Shown here piece after piece: positions 27,345 through 37,318 of a stretch of 64,000 nt of DNA. The DNA comes from CAVSUB01 sp963816725 (GTDB lineage: Bacteria; Acidobacteriota; Vicinamibacteria; Vicinamibacterales; 2-12-FULL-66-21): NCBI GenBank assembly GCA_963816725.1, contig CAWFMC010000016.1, positions 62,001 to 126,000 of the forward strand, read 5' to 3'. The notes below the pieces were generated by a model. The model saw only the letters and a list, made by a program, of their open reading frames with translations, did no database searches and was not told the DNA's origin. Position numbers and translations under genes: made by a program. How positions within the stretch are numbered: position 1 is the first letter of the stretch; each line of letters begins with the position of its first letter.

Positions 27345-29039
27345 CTACTTCTTGCCGCGTCCGAGCACGAGCCCGGCGACGGTCACAATCGCACCCAGCG
27401 CCAGGATCTTCAGGCCGAACGCGTCGGCGATCTCGGGGTTGATATGGGTGCCGACGTAGTTCAGGACGACGTCGAGCTCCGCCCACTTGGCCTGCGCCTC
27501 GGTCGTCACGCCCCAGATGGTCAGGAACGCCAGCAGCGTGATCGCAAAGCCGTTGAAGAGAATCAGGTAGCCGGCCACCTTGAGCAGGTTGGCCAGGTTC
27601 TCGACGGCGCTGCGGCGGGCCTGCTCCGCCTTGTCGGCCAGCGGGCTGTGCGTGCGGCCGTAAAACCAGTAGATCACCATGCCGATGTCGAGCCAGCCGA
27701 GGAAGCGGACCCAGGTCATGACCGACAGGCTGACCATCAGGTACAGGCACGACACGACGCCCAGCACCGGAATGACGAAGCCGAACGGCACCCGGAAGGG
27801 CCGGACCGCTTCGGGCCGCTTGATCCGCAGGATGATGACCGCGAGCGACACCACGACGAACGCGAACAGCGTCCCGATGCTGGTCATCTCGCCGAGAATC
27901 TGAATCGGCACGAACGCCGCGACGATCGAGACGATGACGCAGGTGATGATGGTGGTGATATAGGGCGTGCGGAACTTCGGGTGGACCTTGCTCACGCCGG
28001 CCGGCAGCAGCTGGTCCCGGCTCATCGCGAAGAAGATGCGCGGCTGGCTCATGAGCATCACGAGCAGCACGCTGGTGATGCCGGCGACCGCACCGGCCGA
28101 CACGATGCCCGCCGCCCAGTCCTTGTCGATCACCGACAGCGCATAGCCGACCGGCGCGTTGAGGAACTGCGCGTCGTTCTTGAACTGCACGACCGGAACG
28201 ATGCCGCTCAGGATGGCCGCGACGATCAGATAGAGCAGCGTGCAGATGATCAGCGAGGCGATGATCCCGATCGGCAGGTCACGCTTCGGATTCTTGGCTT
28301 CTTCCGCCGTGGTCGACACCGCGTCGAAGCCGATGTAGGCGAAGAAGACGACGGCCGCGCCGGTCATCACCCCGGGGAAGCCGTAGGGCATGAAGGGGGA
28401 CCAGTTCGCCGGCTTGACGTAGGTTGCGCCGACCGCGATGAAGAACAGCACGGCGGCCAGCTTGACCGCGACCATGGCGGCATTGAACCGGGCGCTCTCG
28501 CGAACGCCGACGACCAGCAGCACCATGATCGCCAGCGTGATGAGCACCGCCGGCAGGTTGATCAACGCTCCAGGCGCCACGCCCGGCGCTGCGGCCATCC
28601 ACGCCGGGAGCGCGATGCCAAACCCGGCCAGAATCCGCTGGAAGTACCCACTCCATCCGACCGCGACGGTCATCGAGCCGACGGCGTATTCCAGAATCAG
28701 GTCCCACCCGATCATCCACGCGAAGATCTCGCCGAGCGTCGCGTACGCGTAGGTGTAGGCGCTGCCGGAGATCGGAATCATCGCCGCGAACTCGGCGTAG
28801 CACAGCGCGGCGAAGCCGCACGCCAGACCTGCGATGACGTAGGAGAGAACGATGGCCGGACCGGCCTGGTTGGCTGCCGCAGTTCCCGTGAGGACGAAGA
28901 TGCCCGTCCCGATGATCGCCCCGATGCCGAGCAGCGTCAGGTCCATCGCCGTGAGCGTGCGCTTCAGCGCCTTCGTACCGTGCTCGGCGTCCCCGACCAG
29001 CTGCTCGATCGATTTGGTCTTCAGGATATTCGAATCCAT
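27345..29039 (-). CDS. APC-family amino-acid permease (cationic amino-acid transporter type)
   Basis: The 564-aa membrane protein begins KRTLTAMDLTLLGIGAIIGT and has GIFVLTG, the unwound-helix motif of APC carriers, and later AYIGFDAVSTTAEEAKNP, typical of the CAT subgroup. About 12 core helices are followed by two or so more (from about residue 480), longer than the plain family. Substrate is unknown. ATG 29039 has CGGAGGGTG just upstream. A TATAAT 37 nt before the start lets it be transcribed separately from thiE. Confidence 0.9.
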   Translation of the reverse strand: MDSNILKTKSIEQLVGDAEHGTKALKRTLTAMDLTLLGIGAIIGTGIFVLTGTAAANQAGPAIVLSYVIAGLACGFAALCYAEFAAMIPISGSAYTYAYATLGEIFAWMIGWDLILEYAVGSMTVAVGWSGYFQRILAGFGIALPAWMAAAPGVAPGALINLPAVLITLAIMVLLVVGVRESARFNAAMVAVKLAAVLFFIAVGATYVKPANWSPFMPYGFPGVMTGAAVVFFAYIGFDAVSTTAEEAKNPKRDLPIGIIASLIICTLLYLIVAAILSGIVPVVQFKNDAQFLNAPVGYALSVIDKDWAAGIVSAGAVAGITSVLLVMLMSQPRIFFAMSRDQLLPAGVSKVHPKFRTPYITTIITCVIVSIVAAFVPIQILGEMTSIGTLFAFVVVSLAVIILRIKRPEAVRPFRVPFGFVIPVLGVVSCLYLMVSLSVMTWVRFLGWLDIGMVIYWFYGRTHSPLADKAEQARRSAVENLANLLKVAGYLILFNGFAITLLAFLTIWGVTTEAQAKWAELDVVLNYVGTHINPEIADAFGLKILALGAIVTVAGLVLGRGKK

Positions 29040-29075
29040 TCACCCTCCGGGAAACAGACCGGCAAAAACGGGCCG

Positions 29076-29081
29076 ATTATA
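29076..29081 (-). promoter_or_regulatory. -10 box for the permease gene, inside the thiE stop
   Basis: The minus strand reads TATAAT, and its TAA is the thiE stop codon. It is 36 nt upstream of the permease start. No convincing -35 element was found. Confidence 0.45.
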
Positions 29082-29730
29082 CCTTGAACGGACGAGGCGG
29101 CAGGGCGCGTCCGAAGGCGCGAACACGCGCTTCGACGTCCTCGTCAACGAGAAGATCGGTGATCACCGCGACCGCGTGGGCCCCCGCCGCAATCACGTCC
29201 GGCGCGCGCTGCAGCGTGATGCCGCCGATCGCGACGACCGGCTTGCCGCGGCCCGCGGCGTAGCGCACGAGAGCCAGCCCGCGCGCGCCGTAGCCGGTGG
29301 CCTTGGTGCTGGTGGCGAAGATCGGGCCGACCGCGACGTAACTGGCGGAACTCTCGAGCGCGCGATCGATCTGCTCGCGGGTATGCGTCGACACGCCGAC
29401 GATCGCCGAGTCCCCCACGATCGCCCGCGCCTCCGCGACGCTGAGATCATCCTGCCCGACGTGGACGCCGTGCGCGCCCGCAGCACGGGCGATATCCGCG
29501 CGATCGTTGACGATCACCTGCGTCGGCGTGCCTGCGGCTCGCCGCATGATCTCCTGCGCGAGCGCGAAGAGCCCACCGGACGAGCCCGATTTCTGACGCA
29601 GCTGCAGGAGTGGCGCGCCGCCGGCGATGCACGCGGACGCTACCGCTGCGGCATCGCGCTGTCGCGCGGCGCACACGTCCGTATCGATGATCGCGTAAAG
29701 GATGGGAGCCTCGAGCGTGCCGGCGGTCAG
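29077..29730 (-). CDS. thiE: Thiamine-phosphate synthase
   Basis: The product couples HMP-PP and HET-P to make thiamine phosphate. Motifs: LYAIIDTD at the first strand, LLQLRQKSGSSG, VNDRADIARAAGAHGVHVGQ, VSTHTREQIDRA, VGPIFATSTKATGYGARG and IGGITLQRAPDVIAAGA. No ATG, GTG or TTG precedes the first strand in frame except far inside accC. The best fit is a CTG at 29730 overlapping the accC stop by 3 nt (217 aa), i.e. coupled translation. TPP made here is the cofactor of KorAB. Confidence 0.85.
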   Translation of the reverse strand: MTAGTLEAPILYAIIDTDVCAARQRDAAAVASACIAGGAPLLQLRQKSGSSGGLFALAQEIMRRAAGTPTQVIVNDRADIARAAGAHGVHVGQDDLSVAEARAIVGDSAIVGVSTHTREQIDRALESSASYVAVGPIFATSTKATGYGARGLALVRYAAGRGKPVVAIGGITLQRAPDVIAAGAHAVAVITDLLVDEDVEARVRAFGRALPPRPFKV

Positions 29731-31097
29731 ACCGCCTCGGCGAGGCGACTCGGTTTCTTCTCGACGATGTAGCGTTCCATGAAGGCCGTGCTCAGCCGGC
29801 CGGCGACGAAGTCCGGCTCCGCGAGGATCTTCAGGTGGAGCGGGATCGACGTCTTGATGCCCTCGATCACCGTCATCTCCAGCGTGCGCCGCATCCGGGC
29901 GATCGCTTCCTGCCGGTCGCGCCCGTGCACGATGATCTTGGCGATCAGCGAATCGTAATAGGGCGGGATGGTGCACTCGGAGTGCGCGAAGGTGTCGATC
30001 CGCACGCCGGGACCGCCCGGCACGCTGAAGGCCCGGATCACCCCTGGCGACGGGGCGAACGTTTCCGGATCTTCGGCGTTGATCCGGCACTCGATCGAGT
30101 GGCCGGTAAAGGTGACGTCTCCCTGCTTGAACGAGAGCCGCTCGCCAGCCGCGATCCGGATCTGCTCCTTGACGATGTCCACCCCGGTCAGGAACTCGGT
30201 GACCGGATGCTCGACCTGAAGGCGGGTGTTGACCTCGAGGAAATAGAAGTTGCCCTTGTCATCGAGCAGGAACTCGAACGTGCCGGCGTTGGTGTACTGC
30301 ACCGCGCGGGCGGCATCGACGACCGTGCTGCCCAACTTGCGGCGCATGCGATCCGTGAGCGCGACGGATGGCGCTTCCTCGATCAGCTTCTGATGGCGGC
30401 GCTGAATCGAGCACTCGCGCTCGCCGAGGTGGACCACGGCGCCGTGATGATCGCCGAGCACCTGCACCTCGATGTGGCGCGGGTTCTCGACGTACTTCTC
30501 GACGTAGACATCCCCGAGGCCGAACGCCGCCTCCGCCTCGCGCTGCGCGGTCTTGAGCGCCTTGCCCATCTCGCCGGCGTTGCGAATGACCCGCATGCCG
30601 CGGCCGCCGCCGCCGGCGACCGCCTTGATGATCACCGGGAAGCCCAGCTCGCGCGCGATCTTGAGCGCCTTCTCCTCGCCGTCGACGGGGCCGTCGCTGC
30701 CGGGCAGGATCGGCACGCCGGCCTTCCTCATCGCGCGCCGGGCCCGGGCCTTGTCGCCGAGCAGCCGGATGATGTTCGGCGCCGGTCCGATGAACTTGAT
30801 GTGGCAGGCCTCGCACACTTCCGCGAGGTAGGCGCTCTCCGAGAGAAAGCCGTAGCCGGGATGGATCGCGTCGGCGCCGGTGATCTCGGCCGCGCTCAGC
30901 ACGGCCGGCACGCTCAGATAGCTGTCCGCGCTCCGGGCCGGGCCGATGCACACGTCCTCATCGGCGAACCGCACGTGCAGCGAGTTCTCGTCGGCCTCGG
31001 AGTAGACGGCGACGGTGCGGATCCCCAGCTCCCGGCAGGCGCAGATGATGCGAAGGGCGATTTCGCCGCGGTTGGCGATCAGGATTTTCTTGAACAT
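29727..31097 (-). CDS. accC: Biotin carboxylase subunit of acetyl-CoA carboxylase
   Basis: The 456-aa ATP-grasp enzyme carboxylates biotin on AccB. Motifs: KILIANRGEIALRIICACRE at the N-terminus, AVAGGGGRGMRVI near residue 160, EVNTRLQVEHPVTEF near 285, and the C-terminal biotin carboxylase domain. It follows accB by 29 nt. Together they begin fatty-acid synthesis; accA and accD are not in the window. Confidence 0.96.
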   Translation of the reverse strand: MFKKILIANRGEIALRIICACRELGIRTVAVYSEADENSLHVRFADEDVCIGPARSADSYLSVPAVLSAAEITGADAIHPGYGFLSESAYLAEVCEACHIKFIGPAPNIIRLLGDKARARRAMRKAGVPILPGSDGPVDGEEKALKIARELGFPVIIKAVAGGGGRGMRVIRNAGEMGKALKTAQREAEAAFGLGDVYVEKYVENPRHIEVQVLGDHHGAVVHLGERECSIQRRHQKLIEEAPSVALTDRMRRKLGSTVVDAARAVQYTNAGTFEFLLDDKGNFYFLEVNTRLQVEHPVTEFLTGVDIVKEQIRIAAGERLSFKQGDVTFTGHSIECRINAEDPETFAPSPGVIRAFSVPGGPGVRIDTFAHSECTIPPYYDSLIAKIIVHGRDRQEAIARMRRTLEMTVIEGIKTSIPLHLKILAEPDFVAGRLSTAFMERYIVEKKPSRLAEAV

Positions 31098-31126
31098 GGT
31101 GGCTGCAGCACTCGGGGCCGGCGCGC

Positions 31127-31603
31127 TCAGGTGGTCCTGATCGCGAACAGCCGCTCTCCGTACTGGACCGGCTTACCGTTCTCGACGTAGGCGCTCACGA
31201 GCTCACCGTCGTACTCCGACGTGATCTCGTTCATCAGCTTCATCGCTTCGATGATGCAGATGACCTGATCCTTCTTCACCCGCTCACCGATCTCGACGAA
31301 CGACGCCGCGCCGGGCTCCGGCGAGCGGTAGAACGTCCCGACGATCGGCGACTTGACGACTGCGAGTTCGAGCTCGGCTTCGACCTCCGCCGCCTGCGGC
31401 AGCGGGCCGGGCGCAGCGGACGGCCCGGGTAGTGGGGCGTGGTGGCTCGGCGCGGCCGGTGGCGCCGGCAGGATGTCGGCCGTTCCCGGCACAGGACCGG
31501 ATTTGCGGATGCGGAGCTTCAGCCCGTCCCGCTCGAGCTCGAACTCCGCGAGATCGTGCTGTTTCACCAGCGCCAAAATCCGTTCGATGTCGTCGAATTC
31601 CAA
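31127..31603 (-). CDS. accB: Biotin carboxyl carrier protein
   Basis: The 158-aa protein has an N-terminal helix, a Pro/Ala-rich hinge (about 35-75), and a biotinyl domain with the lysine in EAMKLMNEITSEYDGE near residue 120. Length and layout are standard for AccB. It is preceded by pepP at 29 nt; in many bacteria efp lies between these genes, but here it is absent. Confidence 0.95.
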   Translation of the reverse strand: MEFDDIERILALVKQHDLAEFELERDGLKLRIRKSGPVPGTADILPAPPAAPSHHAPLPGPSAAPGPLPQAAEVEAELELAVVKSPIVGTFYRSPEPGAASFVEIGERVKKDQVICIIEAMKLMNEITSEYDGELVSAYVENGKPVQYGERLFAIRTT

Positions 31604-31632
31604 TCAGCCTCCGAATGCCCGCCTGCCCCGTC

Positions 31633-32757
31633 TCACCCGCGCGTGAGCACGTCCGCCCCGGACGCGGTCACCAGCACGTCGTCTTCCAGCCGGGCGCCGC
31701 CGAGTCCCTCGACATACGCGCCCGGTTCGATCGTGAACACCATCCCGGGCTCCAGCAGGATCTCGGCCTGGCCCCGTACCGGCCGGCCGATCCGCGGTTC
31801 CTCGTGAACCTCCAGCCCGAGGCCGTGCCCGGTGGCGTGGCCAAACGCCTCGCCCAGCCCGTGCCGGACCAGCACGTCACGTGCCGCGGCATCGACCGCG
31901 CTGGGCAGGATTCCCGGACGGACTGTCTCGATCGCGGCCCGGTGCGCCTCGGCGACAGCGCTGGCCAGCCGGCGCCATTCAGGTGCCGCAGTCCCCACCT
32001 CGACCGTCCGCGTCAAATCCACGCAGTATCCGTCGTAGACACCTCCGAAGTCCAGCACCACCCCATCCTGCGGGGCCAGGCGGCGCGAGCCGGGCCGGGC
32101 GTGCGGAAGGGCGCCATTGGGCCCGGCGGCCACGATCGTATCGAACGCCGGACGCTCGAACCCCGCCTCACGGAGCAGGCGGTCGATGTCGGCGCTCACC
32201 TCGATTTCGGTGCGGCCTTCCCGCACCAGAGGCGGGACCCGTGCCGCCACTCCGGCCAGCCGCCGCCCGGCCTCGCGGAGCGTCGCGATCTCGCTCGCGT
32301 CCTTCACCGCGCGGGCCCGCTCGATCAGCCGTTCGGTGCTGACCAGCACCGGGCACACCTCCCCGCCGTCCACGTCCACCGGGCTGGCGGTCGAGAGCTC
32401 GACCGACAGGCGATTGAACCGGGCCACCGACAGCCATTGCCCCTCGACGCCAATCCGCTTCGCCCCGCTCGTCTGGAGCGCGGCGACAATCGTCTCGTCC
32501 AGGCTGACCGGGGCAATCACCGTCTCGCAGCCGGATATCCGGCCGGCCGCGCGGGCCACGACCCCGTATCGGAAGTCCACGACGAGCAGGGTCCGCGCCG
32601 GCAGGAGCAGCAGCGCGCCGGCCGAGCCGTGGAACGAGGTGAGGTAGCGCAGGTTTGGAGGGTGACTCACGATGAGCGCGTCCATGCGGGCGCGCTCGAG
32701 CTCGGCCCGGAGTCGGGCGAGCCGGTCCGCCCACGGGGCGGACGTCTCGACTGGCAT
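31633..32757 (-). CDS. M24 Xaa-Pro peptidase
   Basis: The 374-aa protein has a creatinase-like N-terminal domain and a pita-bread catalytic domain with all five metal ligands: VVLDFGG and CVDLTRT (Asp), GHATGHGLGLEVH (His), FTIEPGAY (Glu) and ARLEDDVLV (Glu). It cleaves peptides with proline at P1' (aminopeptidase P) or Xaa-Pro dipeptides (prolidase); sequence alone does not decide. The link pepP-accB-accC is common. Confidence 0.9.
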   Translation of the reverse strand: MPVETSAPWADRLARLRAELERARMDALIVSHPPNLRYLTSFHGSAGALLLLPARTLLVVDFRYGVVARAAGRISGCETVIAPVSLDETIVAALQTSGAKRIGVEGQWLSVARFNRLSVELSTASPVDVDGGEVCPVLVSTERLIERARAVKDASEIATLREAGRRLAGVAARVPPLVREGRTEIEVSADIDRLLREAGFERPAFDTIVAAGPNGALPHARPGSRRLAPQDGVVLDFGGVYDGYCVDLTRTVEVGTAAPEWRRLASAVAEAHRAAIETVRPGILPSAVDAAARDVLVRHGLGEAFGHATGHGLGLEVHEEPRIGRPVRGQAEILLEPGMVFTIEPGAYVEGLGGARLEDDVLVTASGADVLTRG

Positions 32758-32770
32758 GACGTAGCCTACG

Positions 32771-33217
32771 TCAGCTGGCGGCGGGCGTGTGCGGATTTCG
32801 CAAGGTTGCGCGGGTTTTGCGGATCGCGCCGAGGAACGACTCGAGCGCCGACAGGGTCGCCGGCGTCGCGTCGCCGGACGTGGCCGCTGCCAGGGGTTGC
32901 ACCGTCAGCGGGGCGGTGTCCCGTTCGTGGAGGAGGGCCAGGGCACGAATCGCCGCGAGGTTCTCCGGTGCCGCCTTGACCACCATCTCGAACTGCGCGC
33001 GCGCCTCGGCGGCCTTACCCGCCTCCATCAGCGCGCGTCCGAGCGTGACCCGGGCCGACACGTACTCCGGCCGGTGCGCGAGACCCGCCCGGCACGTCGC
33101 GATCGCCGCCTCCGGCTGTCCGGCACGACGATACTCCTCGGCCAGCGCGGCGAAGGCGACCGACGCCGGATCGCTCGCGATCCGGCGTTTCAGCGCGTCG
33201 ATGCGCTCGGTCTCCAT
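32771..33217 (-). CDS. Small TPR protein
   Basis: The 148-aa protein has two to three TPR-type helix pairs in residues 18-105 (AALAEEYRRAGQPEAAIATC, LGRALMEAGKAAEARAQF) and a disordered tail. No signal peptide or membrane helix is seen. It lies 6 nt after the PKD lipoprotein and 13 nt before pepP, so it is part of the pil-lipoprotein run. Its partner is unknown. Confidence 0.75.
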   Translation of the reverse strand: METERIDALKRRIASDPASVAFAALAEEYRRAGQPEAAIATCRAGLAHRPEYVSARVTLGRALMEAGKAAEARAQFEMVVKAAPENLAAIRALALLHERDTAPLTVQPLAAATSGDATPATLSALESFLGAIRKTRATLRNPHTPAAS

Positions 33218-33223
33218 GGCTGC

Positions 33224-34228
33224 CTACTTCACGCTCACGGTAGACGACGTCGTGCCCTTCTTGCCCGAGTCGTCGGTGACCGTCAGGGTGACGACGTAAG
33301 ACCGCGCCAGGGAGTAGGCGTGCGAGGTGGTGAGGCCGCTGCCGAACGTGCCGTCGCCGAAGTCCCACCCGTAGCTCTTGATCGTGCGGCCGGGGGCCGG
33401 CTTCGACGCGGCCGCGTTGAAGTTCACCGGCTGGTTGATGAGCGCGTCGGCCGGAGATGACGTGAACGACGCCGTCGGGTCGACCCCGGCGCCGACCGCT
33501 ACGCTGTCGGACTTCTGCGCGGTCCGTCCGAGCGCATCGGAGATCGTCAGCGTGACGACGTAGGTACCGGCGGTGGCGTAGCTGTGGCTCGCCGATACGC
33601 CGGTGCCGCGCCCGCCGTCGCCGAAGTTCCACGAGTAGCCGGCGATCGGATTGCCGGGCGCGGAGCTGCTGGTGCTCGCATCGAAGAGCACCGGCTGGCT
33701 GTCCACTGGTGCGCCCGGCGTGAACGTGAACGCCGGCTTCAGGCCGTCCGGCGGCACGACGATGCCCGGCGGAACGAGGCGGATCGCCGCGGTGCGCGGC
33801 GTGCTGTTGTTGAAGTCGGATCCGACCGGGGTGATGACGATGTCGACCAGGGTGCCGTTGTCGACCGCCACCGCCGGCGCCGCCGGCGCGGTGTAGACGA
33901 CCGTCGCCCGCCCGTCGTTGCCGGTCACCAGGTTGCGCGCCGACAGCGTGCCGAAGTCGGCACGGATGCCGCCGATCTGGACCTCGGCGCGGAGCGACAG
34001 GTTGCGCAGCGGCTGCCCGTTCGCGTCCCGCGCGGTGACCGTGATCAGGCTCTGCGAGGCGCCGTCCTGAGTCAGGACGTCGGGCGTGACCGTCAACGCG
34101 ATCGACGTGGCGTACTCGGACGGCCCGGACAACGGCGGCGCCTCCTGATCGTGCATCGTGCAGCCGGCGAGCGTCAGGAGGACGGCCGCCGAAGCGGCCA
34201 CGGTGGAAGCGAAACGTAGATGTCTCAT
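33224..34228 (-). CDS. Lipoprotein with Big-like and two PKD domains
   Basis: The 334-aa protein has a lipoprotein signal (LTLAGC, lipid Cys near residue 23), an Ig-like bacterial domain (about 40-160, VTPDVLTQDGASQSLITVTA), and two PKD domains (about 170-250 and 255-334) with the WNFGDG and WDFGDGTFGSG signatures. Such domains mediate surface protein or glycan contacts. Position downstream of pilMNOPQ suggests a role with the pilus or outer membrane, but this is inference. Confidence 0.85.
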   Translation of the reverse strand: MRHLRFASTVAASAAVLLTLAGCTMHDQEAPPLSGPSEYATSIALTVTPDVLTQDGASQSLITVTARDANGQPLRNLSLRAEVQIGGIRADFGTLSARNLVTGNDGRATVVYTAPAAPAVAVDNGTLVDIVITPVGSDFNNSTPRTAAIRLVPPGIVVPPDGLKPAFTFTPGAPVDSQPVLFDASTSSSAPGNPIAGYSWNFGDGGRGTGVSASHSYATAGTYVVTLTISDALGRTAQKSDSVAVGAGVDPTASFTSSPADALINQPVNFNAAASKPAPGRTIKSYGWDFGDGTFGSGLTTSHAYSLARSYVVTLTVTDDSGKKGTTSSTVSVK

Positions 34229-34273
34229 TGATCCATCACCGAGGATGCACGCGGCCCGGCAGGGCGCGGACCA

Positions 34274-34904
34274 CTAGCTGGTCTTGTCTCCGAAGTTGCC
34301 AAAGTCGACCGAGATGGTTGCCACCGCGCTGACCTCGCGGCCGGTCTGATCGTGGCCGTAGAACGTGACCTCGGCGATGGTCGAGATGATCACGCCGTTG
34401 ACCGTCAGCGCCTTCAGCGGCGCTTCGTCCTTGGCGATGTTGCGGACAATCGTGAACACGCCCGAGACCTCGCTGGTCCCGACCGTCAGCGTCATGCCGC
34501 CGTCGAACGCGTACGGCACGTCGACGCCCTGGACGTTGCGGCCGTCGGCGCGGATGTAGCGGACGTGATAGCGGTCGAGGGTGATGTAGTTCGCGGTGGT
34601 CGGCTTGGTCGGCGAGTCGACCCCGCCGGGATCCTTCATCGCCAGCATCAAGCGCACCCGCCCGAGGTCGTTGAACGTCGTCGGCACGTCGTTGACGATC
34701 GTGACGACATCCGAAGGCAGGTTGCCGGCGAAGCGTCGAGGGCTCCGAGCCGCGCGCCGCTTCGAGCGCGTTGACGATCAGGTACGACGAGCCCTCGCCC
34801 TGGCGCTGCAGCTCGCCGCAGGACGTGACGGCGGCCGCCAGCACGATTGCCGCCGCGGCCCGCGCCGTGCCCGCCCGGAAGGATCGCTTGAATGCTGCAC
34901 GCAT
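34274..34904 (-). pseudogene. Lipoprotein downstream of pilQ, frameshifted
   Basis: The N-terminus (ATG 34904) has a lipoprotein signal ending VTSC near residue 30 and continues SSYLIVNALEAARGSEPS. The rest (RFAGNLPSDVVTIVNDVPTT and onward to the stop at 34274) is in another frame. Removing one base near 34736 joins them into about 209 aa. The resulting protein is a beta-rich extracellular lipoprotein of a type often found after pil genes in Acidobacteriota; function is unknown. The frameshift is most likely a sequence error. Confidence 0.7.
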
Positions 34905-34925
34905 GTCTGTTCCCGTTCTCATGAC

Positions 34926-37287
34926 CTAACCCTTCAGAATTCGCGGCGTAATGAAGATCAGGAGCTCGCGGCTGGAATCCTCGACGCGATCCCGCTTGAA
35001 CAGCCAGCCGAGGAGCGGCATCCGATAGAGCACCGGCGTCCTGTCGTTCGACGACTGCTCCTGGCTGACGAAGATGCCGCCGATGACCGTGGTCGCGCCG
35101 TCGTTGATCTGGACCTGCGTGTTGGCGCGCTGCGTGTCGATCGGGGGAATGCCGTTGACCTGCCGGCTGAAGTCCGGGGTGGCGTTCTCGATGGTGATCT
35201 TCATGATCACCGTGTTGGCGGCGGTGATCTGCGGGGTCACCTTGAGTACCAGCACGGCGTCCTTGAAGGTCACGGTGACGGTGTTGTTGGCCACCGTCTG
35301 AATCGGAATCTGGATACCCTGCGCGACCTCGGCCTCGATGTTGTTCTGCGTCGTCAGCCGCGGCGTGGAGAGGACGCGGCCCTTGCCGCTGCGCTCGAGC
35401 GCGGTGAGCGCGATGTCGAGGTTGAACGCGCCGTTGACGGCGCCGAGCGCGAGGCCGAGCGCGGTGTTGGCGCCGGGAACGCCGAGCCCGACGACGGTGC
35501 TGGTCTTCTCGTTCGCCCCGGCGCGGACGTCTTCCGAGCCCTGCTGCCCGAGACGGCCGCCGACCGTGCCCTGGTTCGGGAACGCCAGTGGCGTGGTGTT
35601 GCCGATGTCCGGCATCGCGCGGCCATTGAGGCCCCACTGGATACCGACCGCACGGGCGAAGTCGCGGCTGGTCTGGACGATCCGCGCCTCGACTTCGACC
35701 TGGGGCTCGGCCCGGTCGATGGTCGCGAGCAGGGCGTTGACCGCATCGAGCTTGGCCGGCAGGTCGGTGATGATCAGCGTGTTGGTGCGGTCGTCGACCT
35801 GCACGTCGCCGCGCGCCGACAACACCGCGCGCTTGACCAGCGGCGCCGCGCCGGAGGCCCGGGCGTAACTGAGGGAGAAGGTGCGGACCGCGAGCGTCCC
35901 GGCGTCAGCCGCGGACTTGGCCAGGGCCTGTCGCGAGTCCTGCTCCTTGCGCAGCGTATCGACGCGCGCGATGCGGACGATGGTGCCGTCGACGGTGTAA
36001 TCGAGCTGGTTGCCGCGCAGGATGACGTCGAGCGCCTGGTCCCACGGCACCTCGTTCAGGATGATGTCGACGGTGCCCTGCACGTCCGGATCGATGACCA
36101 TGTTGAGGCCGCTGATCTCGGAGAAGCCGCGCAGCACCGCGCGCAGGTCGGCGCCCTGGAAATCGAGGCTGACGGGGTGGCCCGTGAAGCGCTTCTGATC
36201 GCCGCCGGCAGCCTGCTGCAGCGGGGTGGCGGTCACCTTCGGGGCGGCCGGCACTGGCACACTCGCGGACGCCGCCTTTGCCGCGGGCACGGACGCGCTC
36301 GCGGGCGCCGGCTTGGCGGCCGGCGCGACCTTCAGCGCGCTCATCGGCTCGGGCGGCGCGGTATCGGCCGGCGTGATGGTCGCGACGTTGCGCATCGCCT
36401 CAGCCATCGTGATCGGCGCCTCGGGAGGCGCCGGCTGGCCATCCGCGGGCGCGAGCAGGACCCGGTCGCCGGCGGCCGCACCGCCTTCGAACACGACGTC
36501 GAGATCGCGACCCGCCGGGCCGCTGCGCTCGACGTGGTAGACCGTCGCGTCGCCGAGCTCCAGCACCGCGCGGGTCACGAGCGGATCCTTGCTGGCGACG
36601 CTGATGTGCAGCTTGCGGACGAGCGTGCCGTCGACACTGACCCGGCTGTCGGCCTTGGACGAGACGTTCGGAAAATCGAGGGTCAGACGGCGAGGCGCGT
36701 CGCTCGATTCCTGGACGCTGGACGGGCACGAGCTGCCCGTTGCCGCTGAACGTCACGGTCGCCGATCCCGGCGCACGCCGGGCGCGGACGCGCTCGAGCA
36801 ACGTCGCGGGACCGGGATCCGCCAGCGGGCTGCTCAGCACGGTCTGCGCGGCCGGCGCCGAGGTCGCCGCGGCGGTGGCCTTCCCCGCCGCCGGGGTCAG
36901 CTCGACGCGGATGGTATTGCGCGCGCTGCGGACCTGGTACTCCGACGGCCCGGTCAGCGACATGCGGACCCGCGCCAGCGACGCGCCGTCCACCGCGACG
37001 GCCTGTTCGAGCTTGATCTCCGCGACGGAGCCGTCAGGCACGACGCTGGCGCGGGCATCGGCGACGCTGACGTTGCGGAGATCGACGAACAGCGTGAGCG
37101 GGTCGGGCCGGCTCACCGCGTAGGCGACCGGCTCGGTCGACTCGATGAGGACGGCGTTGTCGTGCGACGACACGCCGACCAGCTTCACGGGGGCCGACGC
37201 GGCCGACACCATCATGCTGGCAGCCAGCGCCATCGCCGCCGCCGCGGCGACGCGGCGGGACGGAACGAGGATCCTGTGCGCGATCAT
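34926..37287 (-). pseudogene. pilQ: Type IV pilus secretin PilQ, frameshifted once
   Basis: About 786 aa when one extra base near 36722 is removed, which restores QLVPASVQESSDAPRRLTLD. Domains: signal peptide, two AMIN domains (about 30-130 and 180-270, binding peptidoglycan), an Ala/Pro linker, an STN/secretin N0 (HPVSLDFQGADLRAVLRG), N1 (VEARIVQTSRDFARAVGIQW) and the C-terminal secretin pore (DGATTVIGGIFVSQE). It forms the outer-membrane exit for the pilus. The rest of pilMNOPQ is intact in order, so the gene is probably functional in the living cell. Confidence 0.9.
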
Positions 37288-37318
37288 CACTTCGGCTCTT
37301 TCGGTTGGTCGTGTGTGG

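Noticed and set aside
25974..29087. A 1037-codon plus-strand open frame opposite folD, the K channel and the permease
   Set aside because: It is the complement of three well-supported genes. Its composition (Arg, Asp, His, Gln rich) is that of a GC-rich antisense shadow.
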